Made by a program: the position numbers and the translations under genes. The notes beneath the pieces were generated by a model that made no database searches, had not been told where the DNA came from, and was given only the letters and a program-made list of their open reading frames with translations. This document shows, piece by piece, positions 17,826 to 26,253 of a stretch of DNA of 64,000 nt. The number at the start of each line of letters is the position of its first letter. Positions within the stretch are counted from its first letter, which is position 1. The stretch spans positions 62,001 to 126,000 of the forward strand of contig NZ_CALJPG010000022.1 of the NCBI RefSeq assembly GCF_937980635.1, given 5' to 3'. This DNA is from an uncultured Campylobacter sp. GTDB lineage: Bacteria > Campylobacterota > Campylobacteria > Campylobacterales > Campylobacteraceae.

Positions 17826-17876
17826 CTAACTATAGTTAGTTGATAGCGGATTATAATCCAAATATACTTATGGTTA
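17826..17876. promoter_or_regulatory. Palindromic operators between the AT-rich pair and its regulator
   Basis: CTAACTATAGTTAG at 17826-17839 is a perfect 14-base palindrome, and GGATTATAATCC at 17848-17859 a perfect 12-base one. A further half-site-like TGGTTAG follows at about 17870. They lie between divergently read genes, upstream of an XRE-type regulator, so autoregulatory operators are the simplest reading. Confidence 0.6.
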
Positions 17877-17898
17877 GTTTAATTATAGGTAGGCGTAT

Positions 17899-18159
17899 TT
17901 GAAGGATTGCACGATAACCGATGAGAAGATGGACGCTATTTACAAGGCTATCGGCGATAATGTCAAGCGCATCAGAACGGTAAAAGGCGTTTCGCAGCTT
18001 TCGCTCGCCCTTGCCATCGGACACAAAGCCGTAGGAACGATCTCAATGGCTGAACTTCATATCAATAAAAAACATTTCAATATTGAGCATTTGATAAAAA
18101 TAGCAGATGTTTTGGAGGTAAATATTTCGGAATTTTTTGTTTTTGATCCACAACTCTAA
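17899..18159 (+). CDS. XRE-family helix-turn-helix regulator
   Basis: An 86-residue DNA-binding protein of the Cro/CI type. The HTH covers about residues 18-70: GDNVKRIRTVKGVSQLSLAL, then HKAVGTISMAELH, then FNIEHLIKIADVLEVNISEFF. The longest frame starts at TTG 17899. An ATG at 17929 is possible but would remove ten residues ahead of the HTH. It is divergent from the AT-rich pair and probably controls it and itself through the palindromes at 17826-17859. The stop is six bases from the end of pgeF, which is convergent. Confidence 0.8.
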   Translation: MKDCTITDEKMDAIYKAIGDNVKRIRTVKGVSQLSLALAIGHKAVGTISMAELHINKKHFNIEHLIKIADVLEVNISEFFVFDPQL

Positions 18160-18164
18160 ATTGA

Positions 18165-18896
18165 TTAAATTTTATTCATCACAAAGCCGCAGAAGCGCCC
18201 GGTAGCGCCGTCTTTTCGGTATGAAAAATGCCGCTCGCTCTCGAAGGTACAGCGCGGATCAAATTTAACGTTTCGCACCCCCGCAGCTGCGAGCTCGTCG
18301 CGCAGCGCGGCGTTCATATCGAAATGCCCCTGCGTTTTGTAGCGCTCAAACTCGCCCAGATCAAGCCCGCCGAGTTCGTAGTTTCGCGCCTTGATATTCG
18401 CGCCCACGAATACTTTCAGCTCCGCAGCGACGCAGCCGAAGCGCTCGTTCATCAAATTTATCGCATTGGTGCAGATCCGCTGGATTACGCCTGCGCGCCC
18501 CGCATGCACCGCAGCGACCACTCCGCGCCGCTCGTCCGCGATCAGCACGGGCGAGCAGTCCGCTACCAGCACGCACAGCGCCACGCCGCGCAGATCGGTC
18601 ACGAGCCCGTCGCAGGGCGGGATTTCAACGCCACCTGCGCGTAAAATTTCAACTTTGTTTGAGTGGATCTGACGCATAAATTTTAAATTTCGCGGCGCGA
18701 TACCGAGTGCGGCAGCTAAAATTTCGCGGTTTTGCGCGACGTTTTGCGGATCGTCGCCTACGTGATCTCCTAAATTTAAGCTCGCGTATGCTCCGCCGCT
18801 TACGCCGCCAAGCCGCGTGCTAAAGCCCGCCAACACGCCGCATCCGTCCAATACAAACTCAAGATTTTCTCTGCAAATTTCGATTTTGCCCATCAT
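18165..18896 (-). CDS. pgeF: Multicopper-oxidase-like purine nucleoside phosphorylase (YfiH/PgeF family)
   Basis: A 243-residue member of the YfiH/LACC1 family, formerly called laccase-domain or polyphenol oxidase. Members act on purine nucleosides and, as PgeF, help remove wrongly incorporated L-serine from peptidoglycan precursors. Key parts are GFSTRLGGVSGGAYASLNLG (about residues 24-43), CDGLVTD, VLVADCSPVLIAD and VVAAVHAGRAGV with the conserved zinc-type Cys and His residues, and DPRCTF near the C-terminus. Two ATG codons in a row begin the gene. It lies seven bases after ribE on the same strand. Confidence 0.92.
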   Translation of the reverse strand: MMGKIEICRENLEFVLDGCGVLAGFSTRLGGVSGGAYASLNLGDHVGDDPQNVAQNREILAAALGIAPRNLKFMRQIHSNKVEILRAGGVEIPPCDGLVTDLRGVALCVLVADCSPVLIADERRGVVAAVHAGRAGVIQRICTNAINLMNERFGCVAAELKVFVGANIKARNYELGGLDLGEFERYKTQGHFDMNAALRDELAAAGVRNVKFDPRCTFESERHFSYRKDGATGRFCGFVMNKI

Positions 18897-18903
18897 GCGC
18901 CGC

Positions 18904-19755
18904 TTAATACAGGCTCAAAATTTTATCTACTGCGTCCCACGAAAGCCCCTCTTTTTCGCCCTCGGCGCTCTCATCGCGCACCGTGTCCATACCGCAGACG
19001 GGCTGTCCGCCGGCAAAGCCTAGCTGCGCCGCGACGTATCGCGCGAGCAGATCAGTTTCGATATTTACGCGGCGCCCAATTTTGTAGCTCCCAAAGAGCG
19101 TATCTTTAAGCGTGAGCGGGATGATCGTAAGGCGAATGGCGCAGCTTTGCGCTTTACTCTTTAAATTTGCGCCCAAGGAGTTCGGATCGCGAACGGAATT
19201 CGAGCCGCTATAATTTAGCCCGCGCAAGCTTGCGCCGTTAAAATTTGCGCCGCGCGGCTCTTTATGAGTAAAATTTTCGCCGTCAAGACATTGGTCTTTA
19301 AAATTTCGCCCGTGCGAGCCGCCGATTTCAAGCACTTCGTTTATCGTTAAACTCACGCCGTCGATCGCCACCGAGCCCTTCGGCGCTAGTAGCGGCGCTA
19401 TGTGCAGCGGTGCGCGGATAAAAAAATCGACTCCGCTTGCGAGCTTTGAAATTTTATAAATTTCGCCCACGGCATCGACGTGCCCTTGGATCAAATGCCC
19501 GTCTATGCGCTCGCCTAGCCGCATCGCTGGCTCGATATGCACCGGGCCGCGCAAGTTTTGTGCGGCGATGACGCGCGCCGTTTCACTCGAAAGCTGCACC
19601 GTAAATCCGTCTGCAAAAAGCCGCGTCACGCTCAGGCACGCGCCGTTTACCGCGACGCTATCTCCGAGCGCGGGGCGGTATTTCGCGCGCAGTCGCAGCA
19701 AATCGCCGCTAAAGCTCGCAACCTGCGCGATCTCTCTGATCAGTCCGTTAAACAT
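18904..19755 (-). CDS. ribE: Riboflavin synthase (alpha chain) with an extra Asn-rich segment
   Basis: Dismutates two 6,7-dimethyl-8-ribityllumazine molecules to riboflavin. It begins MFNGLIREIAQVASF. The first lumazine-binding domain has SVAVNGACLSVT, and the second has IDGHLIQGHVDAVGEI and VAIDGVSLTINEV. It is about 65-75 residues longer than the usual 200-215. The excess lies inside the second domain, between SLTINEVLEIGG and CAIRLTIIPLTLKDT, and is rich in ANF/NSxxxPNS. It is encoded by a RAATTY cluster. Both substrate-binding domains otherwise look intact. The FAD-dependent reductase encoded downstream in the window depends on the same cofactor pathway, though no operon link exists. Confidence 0.93.
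   Translation of the reverse strand: MFNGLIREIAQVASFSGDLLRLRAKYRPALGDSVAVNGACLSVTRLFADGFTVQLSSETARVIAAQNLRGPVHIEPAMRLGERIDGHLIQGHVDAVGEIYKISKLASGVDFFIRAPLHIAPLLAPKGSVAIDGVSLTINEVLEIGGSHGRNFKDQCLDGENFTHKEPRGANFNGASLRGLNYSGSNSVRDPNSLGANLKSKAQSCAIRLTIIPLTLKDTLFGSYKIGRRVNIETDLLARYVAAQLGFAGGQPVCGMDTVRDESAEGEKEGLSWDAVDKILSLY
19163..19306. repeat. RAATTY cluster inside ribE
   Basis: Five RAATTY hexamers (19163, 19196, 19241, 19271, 19301) within 144 bases, spaced by roughly 30-45 bases and mostly followed by GCGCC or CGCC. They coincide with the protein segment that interrupts the second lumazine-binding domain. Confidence 0.72.
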
Positions 19756-19819
19756 TATGAGCCTTTGGAATTTTTACGTGATATTAGCGTAGAATTTTGA
19801 AATTTTAAATTAAGCGAAG

Positions 19820-19844
19820 TTCGGCGAGCGCGAAGCCCGCCGAA
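19820..19844 (-). terminator. Hairpin after the cytochrome c553 gene
   Basis: Reading the minus strand, TTCGGCGGGC pairs with GCTCGCCGAA (one G-T pair) around a short loop, 13 bases after the cytochrome stop codon. The T run that follows is weak (TTAATTT), so termination may be partial. Confidence 0.5.
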
Positions 19845-19856
19845 TGAAGTTTGAAA

Positions 19857-20177
19857 TTATTTTTTAGAAACGATGAAATCGGCTAGCGCTTCGATCGATT
19901 CATCGTTAAGCGAAGCTGCTTGACCTTTCATAACGCCCATCATGCCAAATTTTCCCTTGCCCTCGCCTAGAGTGCCGTCTTTGTAGCCTTTTAGGCTAGC
20001 GATGATATCTTCCTTGCTTAGGGTGTTTAGCGCAGGTACTTTGCCGCCAAGATAAGGCTTCTCGGCGTTAGCTCCATGACAGGCCACGCATTTTTTATAT
20101 AAAGTAGCGCCGTCAGCGGCGAATACACTCGAACTAAACGCCGCAACCGCAGCACATGCAATAAGAACTTTTTTCAT
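19857..20177 (-). CDS. Periplasmic cytochrome c553 (class I, one haem)
   Basis: A 106-residue electron carrier. The signal peptide is MKKVLIACAAVAAFSSSVFA, with cleavage after SVFA. The mature part has the haem-binding CVACH near its start and the distal methionine region in GKFGMMGVMKGQA, then the C-terminal helix IEALADFIVSKK. Small c553 proteins shuttle electrons between the bc1 complex and terminal oxidases or peroxidases in Campylobacter. The gene is single, with a good ribosome binding site (AAGGAT), and ends in a hairpin. Confidence 0.93.
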   Translation of the reverse strand: MKKVLIACAAVAAFSSSVFAADGATLYKKCVACHGANAEKPYLGGKVPALNTLSKEDIIASLKGYKDGTLGEGKGKFGMMGVMKGQAASLNDESIEALADFIVSKK

Positions 20178-20216
20178 TCCTATCCTTTCTTTTTAAATTG
20201 TGTGTGCAGTATAATC

Positions 20217-20455
20217 AAAATTTAGTAAATTTCGGTTAAATTTTTGCAATTTGCGCCAAAGAGGCAAAATTCTATCTACTGCAAACTTTAGCATAGGGGC
20301 TTGAAGCGGAATTTGCGCTGTAAAATTTTAAGCGAATTTCGCCTTACCACTTAAATTTCAATCGTAAAATTTCGCGGCGAAATTCTACGGCGGAATTTCA
20401 TCTAGATGTCAAATTCCATCGCGAAATTTTGCGCAGAATTTTAAAATTTCGCCGC
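20217..20455. repeat. Intergenic RAATTY cluster
   Basis: About 15 RAATTY hexamers in roughly 240 bases between the c553 gene and the ABC exporter, in GC-flanked units such as GCGGAATTTGCGC and GGCGGAATTTCATC. There is no open frame. The pattern matches the intragenic clusters in argS and ribE. Confidence 0.65.
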
Positions 20456-20456
20456 T

Positions 20457-22010
20457 TTACTTTATGCGCGAAATTTCGCCTCTTTGCATCTTATAAATTT
20501 TATCTGCGGCGCCGAAGTATTTATCATCGTGCGAGATCGCAAAGATCGTGTATCCGCGCGATTTCAGCTCCGGCAAAATCCGCTCGTAAAACTCCGCGCG
20601 AAACTGCGGATCGAGATCGGCCGCAAACTCATCGAGCATCAAAAATTTTCGCCCGTCCATCAGCACGCTTACGAGCGCCAAACGCTTGCACTGCCCGCTA
20701 GATAGGCTCGTGGTGCTAAATTTAGCCCCCTTTAGCTCAACCTTATCCTGCAGGTGCGTAAGCGCCAACCACTCGCGCGCGATCTCCGCATCACCCGTAG
20801 CGTAGTCGAAGAGATAAAAATCGCTGAAAACAGCGCTTATGTTATTGCTGTAGGCGCGCAGATCAGAGGGTTTGAGGGCCGCGCCGTCGGCTAAAATTTC
20901 GCCCGCTTGCGGCGTATAAAGACCCGCTAAAATCATAAAAAGCGTCGATTTTCCGCTGCCGTTTTCGCCGATTAAAAACACCGTCTCGCCCGCATTTAGC
21001 TGCAAGCTTACCCCTTTGATGCCGAATTTCCCGTCTGGATACGAAAAGCCCACGTCTTTAAGCTCCAAGCTGCGCCACGGCTGCATTTGAGCAAGATCAA
21101 AGCCCTGCACGAATGGATCTAAGCCCAGCTCATTGATCTTTGCGTAGGCGATCTTGGCGCGCAGCACGCTAGGAAGCGAGAATATGAGCATCATCAAAGG
21201 CGCACGCAAAAAAAGCACCGTAAGCGCGATCGTTACGGCGTTTGCAAGCTCTGCTTTGCCGCCGCTAAGCCCGAAATAAAGCACAAAGCCTACGGCGCCT
21301 AGCATCATTACGTTCATAAAATTACTCGCAAACGCGCCGTAGACCTCGGCTCGCAGCGAGCTTTGGCGTAAATTTTGCGCATTGGGCAAAAAGTCGTTTT
21401 CGTATAGGCTTTTTGCTTTGGCTAGGCTTAGCGACAGCTCCTTGTGCCCCTCGATCGCCGCGGCGTAGTTTTTATACAAAACGTCCTCGTTTTGGCGGTA
21501 CAGATCGTAATTTTGCATGACCTTTTTCATCAAAAAGCGATTAAAAATCATCAGCGCGCCGATCCAGACGAATAAAAACGCAAACATCATAGGCGCGATG
21601 TACAGCACGTAGATGCTGCAAAATAGCACTATCATCGCGCCTTGAATGAGCTCGGAGATGCGCATAAAGCCCTCGGTCAGGCGCGAAATATCGCTAGAAA
21701 GGGACGCAAGCAGGTTTGCCTTCGACGCAGCCTCGATGCGCTCGAACTTCGTATCGATGATCTGCTTGATGATCTTGGTGCGCAGATCGAATACGAAGTC
21801 GTTTTCCATCTTGCAAAGCATGATACGGCTTAGCACCGAAAGCAGCAGAAATAGCGCCAAGAGCGCGAAAAATAGCGCGATGATCCTGCCGCCTCTTTCG
21901 GCGCCGTCAAGTAGATATTTATTAATAAAGCTTAAAATCAAGATCCCAGAGCCGCTGTAGATCGCGTTTAGCGCGAGCATCGCGAGGATTTGTTTGGTAT
22001 ATTTTTTCAT
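20457..22010 (-). CDS. Cyclic-peptide-type ABC exporter (YojI/PvdE-like), membrane and ATPase fused
   Basis: About 517 residues. The N-terminal half has six membrane segments (for example ILAMLALNAIYSGSGILILS, IALFFALLALFLLLSVL, FAFLFVWIGALMIF). The C-terminal half is an ABC ATPase with Walker A LIGENGSGKSTLF, signature LSSGQCKRLALV, Walker B FLMLDEFAADLDP and AISHDDKYF. The LSxGQxKRLAL and LDEFAAD variants are typical of the SyrD/PvdE/YojI group, which export microcin or siderophore peptides. No peptide gene is visible beside it. I chose ATG 22010 (GGGGCG upstream) over a TTG four codons earlier. Confidence 0.88.
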   Translation of the reverse strand: MKKYTKQILAMLALNAIYSGSGILILSFINKYLLDGAERGGRIIALFFALLALFLLLSVLSRIMLCKMENDFVFDLRTKIIKQIIDTKFERIEAASKANLLASLSSDISRLTEGFMRISELIQGAMIVLFCSIYVLYIAPMMFAFLFVWIGALMIFNRFLMKKVMQNYDLYRQNEDVLYKNYAAAIEGHKELSLSLAKAKSLYENDFLPNAQNLRQSSLRAEVYGAFASNFMNVMMLGAVGFVLYFGLSGGKAELANAVTIALTVLFLRAPLMMLIFSLPSVLRAKIAYAKINELGLDPFVQGFDLAQMQPWRSLELKDVGFSYPDGKFGIKGVSLQLNAGETVFLIGENGSGKSTLFMILAGLYTPQAGEILADGAALKPSDLRAYSNNISAVFSDFYLFDYATGDAEIAREWLALTHLQDKVELKGAKFSTTSLSSGQCKRLALVSVLMDGRKFLMLDEFAADLDPQFRAEFYERILPELKSRGYTIFAISHDDKYFGAADKIYKMQRGEISRIK

Positions 22011-22715
22011 CTTTCGCCCCAATGAAATTTGAGCGCAATTGTGGCAAAATTCGCTTGAAAAAACGGTTAAATTTTAAATCCGTTCTCATTTCGTCGGCTA
22101 AATTTCGCCTTAATTTACGCAAAATTTTATCGCGAATCACATCGTTTACGGGGCATGCTGCTATTTATATGTATCACATAGCGATAATTTCATCCGCATT
22201 CTTATTTTAATTCGCTTCGTTTATATGCAACACTTGCCAATCTCCACTACGTCGATATACCGCCAGATACCCATACATTATACCTCGACGACAGAACGCG
22301 CTGTCGTTAAATTTTACCCACGCCAAAATTAAAATTTTAAAATTACTCATCGCCACAGTCTTAACAAGCCGTATAAAATTTAAAGCCGCGCATCAACCAA
22401 AACGATCACGTTTAAATTTAGACGCCCCCATACCGTACTCTACTAAAATTTTATCTTTTCTACACGACGAAAGAGCCGTTAAATTTTAGCGTGCGTGTGT
22501 GAATTCTTCTTCAGCTACCTTATTGTGGCTTCTGCGGAGTGACTAAATATCTAAAAAATCTCGGAATTATCGTAAACCAAAAAAATATGGCGGATATCAC
22601 AGAGGCGCCATTGTACTATTAATAACAGATTTGTTAGGCTTTATAAATGAATTAATCAGCACAAATAACGAGCTTAAAATAATTTATAAGTATTAATAAA
22701 CAAGTTATTTTTAGA
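22011..22715. other. Stretch without a gene
   Basis: About 700 bases upstream of the ABC exporter and downstream of the sensor kinase. It is AT-rich with scattered RAATTY motifs (22310-22510). No frame has a credible start and no tRNA-like cloverleaf is apparent. The part near 22620-22715 is particularly AT-rich and may hold the end of the kinase transcript. Confidence 0.5.
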
Positions 22716-23993
22716 TCAAGTGTTTATGAAACATATTAGAAAAATATTTTTACCGTCTTCGTACTTGTATTTTAAGGTGTGGCCGTGTTTTATAAAAATT
22801 TGGTTTGCGATATAAAGCCCAAGGCCAAGTCCAGAATTTGAGGTCTCGAATTTCCTGTTAAAAGCTCTTTCAAAATCAAGTCTTTCCGGTTCAAGCTCAT
22901 CTCCTGCGCTACTTATGCAGACGGCGTTTTTATCTATATTTACAAGGACTTTGCCGCTAGAGTATTTTAAGGCGTTATCGATTAAATTTTTAATTCCGGT
23001 TGCATAAAGCTCAAAATCAACCTCAACCGCACTTATTTCCGCATCCGCTCGCACTTCTATGCGGCTCGTGTCTTTTAGTAAAAGCATATCTACCGAGTGA
23101 TCGACGATGTCTATAACTCGGTGCTTGTTTTTCTTAAGCTCCCACTCATTGGATACTAGTTTTTCTACCTTGACGACTTCGCCCAGTATCATCTCAAGCC
23201 GTATAAAAATTTGTTTTAACCTATCTTTGACCTTATCGTCTTGTAAAATTTCGGCTATCATGTCCGCCATGATTCGCCCTTTCATTATCGGGTTGCGAAA
23301 TTCGTGCAAGATGTTACGTAAAAATAGCGCTCTAGCCTCTTTTATCGCATCTATTTTTTGCATCGTCGTATTAAATTCGCTAGCGATTTGGCCTATTTCA
23401 TCATTTGCTTCTACTTTTATCAGTCTAAATTTGTCTTCTTCTCCCGCCCTTCTTATCATATTTTTTAAATTTCTGAGTCTCAGCAATTTTTTTAAGACGA
23501 CTATGAAAAATGCAGCCATTACGATATTTACTATAAGCCAAAGTATCCAAATGTTATGCAAAGAAATTTCTTCTAAATTTTCTAAAGGCACATCGTTTTT
23601 CGCAATGTCATCTTTGCTTGATAGATCAAGCCCTGCCGCATCCATAATGCGCGAAAACATTTTAGGATCAATAGAAGAAAATCTAGGTACAAAGTAGAGC
23701 TTTTTGTTGTATCTTATCATATCGGCATACGAATCGCTAAAAATTTTCTCACCATTTTGCCTGATCTCATTTGGATCGAGATCACTATTTTTAAGTCCGA
23801 TTTGCGCTAGCTGCTTGGTTATATTGCCATCTTCTTGCCCGCGTATACGCATACCTAACATAAAGCGCTGAAAAGTAAAATACTCCGCATCCTTTATTTG
23901 CCTCTTGGATTCGATGAAAAACGCCGAATTTACTATAACTAGAGCGACAAAAAAGAAAAATGATATTAATTTGATTATGGATATATTACGCAT
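22716..23993 (-). CDS. Sensor histidine kinase (ArsS-like)
   Basis: A 425-residue membrane kinase. Its two transmembrane helices are about residues 8-26 and 147-170 and bracket a periplasmic sensor of about 120 residues. A HAMP-like linker (RLIKVEANDEIGQIASEFN) follows. The H-box is NILHEFRNPIMKG, with the phospho-accepting His near residue 231. The catalytic domain has the N-box LIDNALKYSSG and the G-box SGLGLGLYIANQI. It overlaps the response regulator gene by eight bases. Together they sit divergent from the porin-flavoprotein-cytochrome operon, whose expression they probably control. The signal is unknown; arsenic should not be assumed. Confidence 0.9.
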   Translation of the reverse strand: MRNISIIKLISFFFFVALVIVNSAFFIESKRQIKDAEYFTFQRFMLGMRIRGQEDGNITKQLAQIGLKNSDLDPNEIRQNGEKIFSDSYADMIRYNKKLYFVPRFSSIDPKMFSRIMDAAGLDLSSKDDIAKNDVPLENLEEISLHNIWILWLIVNIVMAAFFIVVLKKLLRLRNLKNMIRRAGEEDKFRLIKVEANDEIGQIASEFNTTMQKIDAIKEARALFLRNILHEFRNPIMKGRIMADMIAEILQDDKVKDRLKQIFIRLEMILGEVVKVEKLVSNEWELKKNKHRVIDIVDHSVDMLLLKDTSRIEVRADAEISAVEVDFELYATGIKNLIDNALKYSSGKVLVNIDKNAVCISSAGDELEPERLDFERAFNRKFETSNSGLGLGLYIANQIFIKHGHTLKYKYEDGKNIFLICFINT

Positions 23994-24657
23994 TGATAAA
24001 TTTATACCCTATACCGCGCACGGGGTGAATGAATCGCGGATTTTTAGGATCGTCTCCTATTTTTTGACGCAAGCGCCCTATGGCAACATCGATGCTTTTT
24101 AGTCCGCTTTGAAATTTCGCCTGACCCAAATTTATCAAAATATCTTCCCTTGGCACGACCAACCCCTCTTTTTCATAAAGGTAGATAAAGATGTCAAATT
24201 CCGCTTTCGTTAGCGCTATCTCCTCTTTGTTTTTTATGACGATACGCCTTTGTTTATCGACGCAAAAGGTTTTGGAGTCGTTGCTGGTTTGTATCCCTCG
24301 ACGGAGTATCGCTCTTAGCCTAAATGCAAGCTCTATGGGTTCGTACGGCTTTGCCATATAGTCATCCGCCCCAAGCTCAAAGCCCTTTATCTTATCTAGC
24401 GTTTCGCTGCGGGCCGACGATATGATGATAGGTAACGATGGATAGCTGTGTCTTACGTGCTTGCACACTTCAAGGCCGTCCATGTCGGGCAAGCCAAGAT
24501 CAAGCACCAATGCGTCAAAAGCATTTTTTGCGTCTAGAATTTTAAGTCCTTCAACCGGATTTGTGACTATGGTTACGCCAATCTCGCTTTTTGCCAATGC
24601 AAATTTTAAAAGCTCGGCCAGTTCAAGATCGTCTTCTATAAGCAAAATTTCTATCAT
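23986..24657 (-). CDS. OmpR-family response regulator
   Basis: About 223 residues from ATG 24657 (MIEILLIEDDLELAELLKF). A longer frame to 24765 exists, but it adds 36 residues that match nothing and would run through the porin promoter. The receiver domain has acidic residues EDD, phospho-acceptor Asp in VLDLGLPDMDG and the conserved Lys in DDYMAKPYEP. The C-terminal winged helix has EIALTKAEFDIFIYLYEKEG and SIDVAIGRLRQKIGDD, ending VRGIGYKFINA. It is cotranscribed with the kinase. Confidence 0.92.
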   Translation of the reverse strand: MIEILLIEDDLELAELLKFALAKSEIGVTIVTNPVEGLKILDAKNAFDALVLDLGLPDMDGLEVCKHVRHSYPSLPIIISSARSETLDKIKGFELGADDYMAKPYEPIELAFRLRAILRRGIQTSNDSKTFCVDKQRRIVIKNKEEIALTKAEFDIFIYLYEKEGLVVPREDILINLGQAKFQSGLKSIDVAIGRLRQKIGDDPKNPRFIHPVRGIGYKFINA

Positions 24658-24706
24658 AGTAGCTATTATATCAAATTTAAAATTTAAAACTAAAAAATAT
24701 TTTTTA

Positions 24707-24756
24707 GTTAATGTTACCAAAATCTTACCGTTTTTGATAGGCCTACATGTTATAAT
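24707..24756 (+). promoter_or_regulatory. Porin operon promoter with direct-repeat regulator site
   Basis: A TATAAT -10 box lies at 24751-24756, 50 bases before the porin start. Upstream are two TTACC direct repeats (24714-24718 and 24725-24729) exactly 11 bases apart, the spacing expected for an OmpR-family dimer, within GTTAATGTTACC. No clear -35 box is seen. Confidence 0.6.
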
Positions 24757-24806
24757 TTCGCTCATAAATCCAAAGATGATGGTGTAAAAATTTAAAGGAG
24801 GTTATA

Positions 24807-26231
24807 GTGAAAACATGTTTTTTGACGATCGGCAAGAGTAAATTTGCTCTTAGTTTGGCTGCGTTTATGGCTATGGCGTCCAGCGCTAGCGCTAGCGATA
24901 GCTTGGCGGAGGCTTTACAAACAAGCACTATGGGTGCGACAGTATTTTCATACTACGATATGGACTCGACAGAGTACTTCCCGCCAGCTAGCAGAACAAA
25001 TAAAATTCGTGAGCACATCGGCGGCCTAGGTGCTGAGCTTAGGTTTTTAACTGGCTCTTACTATGGCTTTAAGCTTGGTCTTACGGCTCAGGGCTTAGTA
25101 AATTTCGGTCCGTCAAAGGCTGCAAAAGAGTATTTTGCCTATGACTGGAATAGCGAAGGTGTAGCACTTTCAGAGGCCTACTTAGGATATGAAAATGACT
25201 ATATCGACTTTAAACTAGGTCGCCAGTACTACAACTCAAAATACACAGGCCTAGTGCCGCCACTTGTGGCAACAAACACGGACGTGGGCTACAAAGAGGC
25301 ATTTGAGGGCGTGAGCGCTAGGATAAAGCTTGATAGTATAAATACCGTTATCGGCCTAGCTGACTTTTGGAAATTTGCCGGTAGATCAAGCGCGGTAACG
25401 GGCGGCGATCATGGTGCGCCAAGATTTAAAGACAGAGTTGTTATCGGCGGCTTTGGGCCTTACGGCTATAAATTTGACAATATCTTTAACTCATTTGTGA
25501 CATATAGCGGCCTTCCCGGCGTCTCGCTCACGGCCGGTTATGCAAACGTATCTGGTCTTGAATACGATGACGCGGCCAATTCAAAAGGCGATATAAATTT
25601 CTACTTCGCAGCTACTGGCTACAAAACGCCTACGCTTTTTGAAAACGCGGTAGTTGGAATAGACTTTATGTATAAAGGCTCAAGAACAAACGGTACTTTA
25701 AAAGAGAATTTCGACTTTAACGGCAACTACTACGCAGGCATGATAGGGCTTTATAACGCTTACGGCTTTGATCTTAGATATGCATATTCAACCGTTAGCA
25801 AAAACCAAATGTCGCTTCAAGGTATAGGTAACGACGTTGGCTCATTTACGGCTACTCCGATCTACGGTCCGTTTTTATTTATGAATTTTGCTGGTATGAA
25901 TTTACATAAATTTAGCGCAGGCTACGACTTTAGCAACGTAGGCGCCGAGGGTCTTAGAGTGGACGCTGACTACTGGTATGGCAAGCAGCATAACGGCAGC
26001 AACGTTCGCTCAGGCGGCCTTCATGGTCAAGCGCCAGGAACTAGGATAGATGTAGAGGGCTGGGACGTGCAAGTTAGCTATAAAGTTCCTGCAGTAAAAG
26101 GCTTAAAGCTATCTGCTATCTACGAAACTATGGATAGAAAGCTAAAATATACAAACGGTGGCTCTGACGGCAAAACGACGGATGAAGAGCTTTGGCTAAG
26201 AGCCTCTTATGACTTTGACATATTAAAATAA
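24807..26231 (+). CDS. OprD-like outer membrane porin
   Basis: A 474-residue beta-barrel protein. It starts at GTG with a strong AAAGGAGG site; the signal peptide runs to about residue 30 (AAFMAMASSASASDS). The mature chain is typical of the OprD/Campylobacterota porin group: alternating aromatic strands such as YYGFKLGLTAQGLVNFG, YIDFKLGRQYYNSKYTG, and a C-terminal strand ending in WLRASYDFDILK. OprD porins pass small anionic or amino-acid substrates. Lying first in a three-gene operon with a periplasmic reductase and a cytochrome, it probably admits the reductase's substrate (inference). Confidence 0.88.
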   Translation: MKTCFLTIGKSKFALSLAAFMAMASSASASDSLAEALQTSTMGATVFSYYDMDSTEYFPPASRTNKIREHIGGLGAELRFLTGSYYGFKLGLTAQGLVNFGPSKAAKEYFAYDWNSEGVALSEAYLGYENDYIDFKLGRQYYNSKYTGLVPPLVATNTDVGYKEAFEGVSARIKLDSINTVIGLADFWKFAGRSSAVTGGDHGAPRFKDRVVIGGFGPYGYKFDNIFNSFVTYSGLPGVSLTAGYANVSGLEYDDAANSKGDINFYFAATGYKTPTLFENAVVGIDFMYKGSRTNGTLKENFDFNGNYYAGMIGLYNAYGFDLRYAYSTVSKNQMSLQGIGNDVGSFTATPIYGPFLFMNFAGMNLHKFSAGYDFSNVGAEGLRVDADYWYGKQHNGSNVRSGGLHGQAPGTRIDVEGWDVQVSYKVPAVKGLKLSAIYETMDRKLKYTNGGSDGKTTDEELWLRASYDFDILK

Positions 26232-26253
26232 AACTTGAAACAAGGAGTATAAA

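Noticed and set aside
20457..22010. Microcin or siderophore production locus around the YojI-like exporter
   Set aside because: No precursor peptide, synthetase or modification gene lies nearby; the gaps on both sides hold only repeats.
24658..24765. Longer N-terminus for the response regulator
   Set aside because: The extra 36 residues match no receiver domain and would be encoded across the porin promoter; the ATG at 24657 begins the standard fold.
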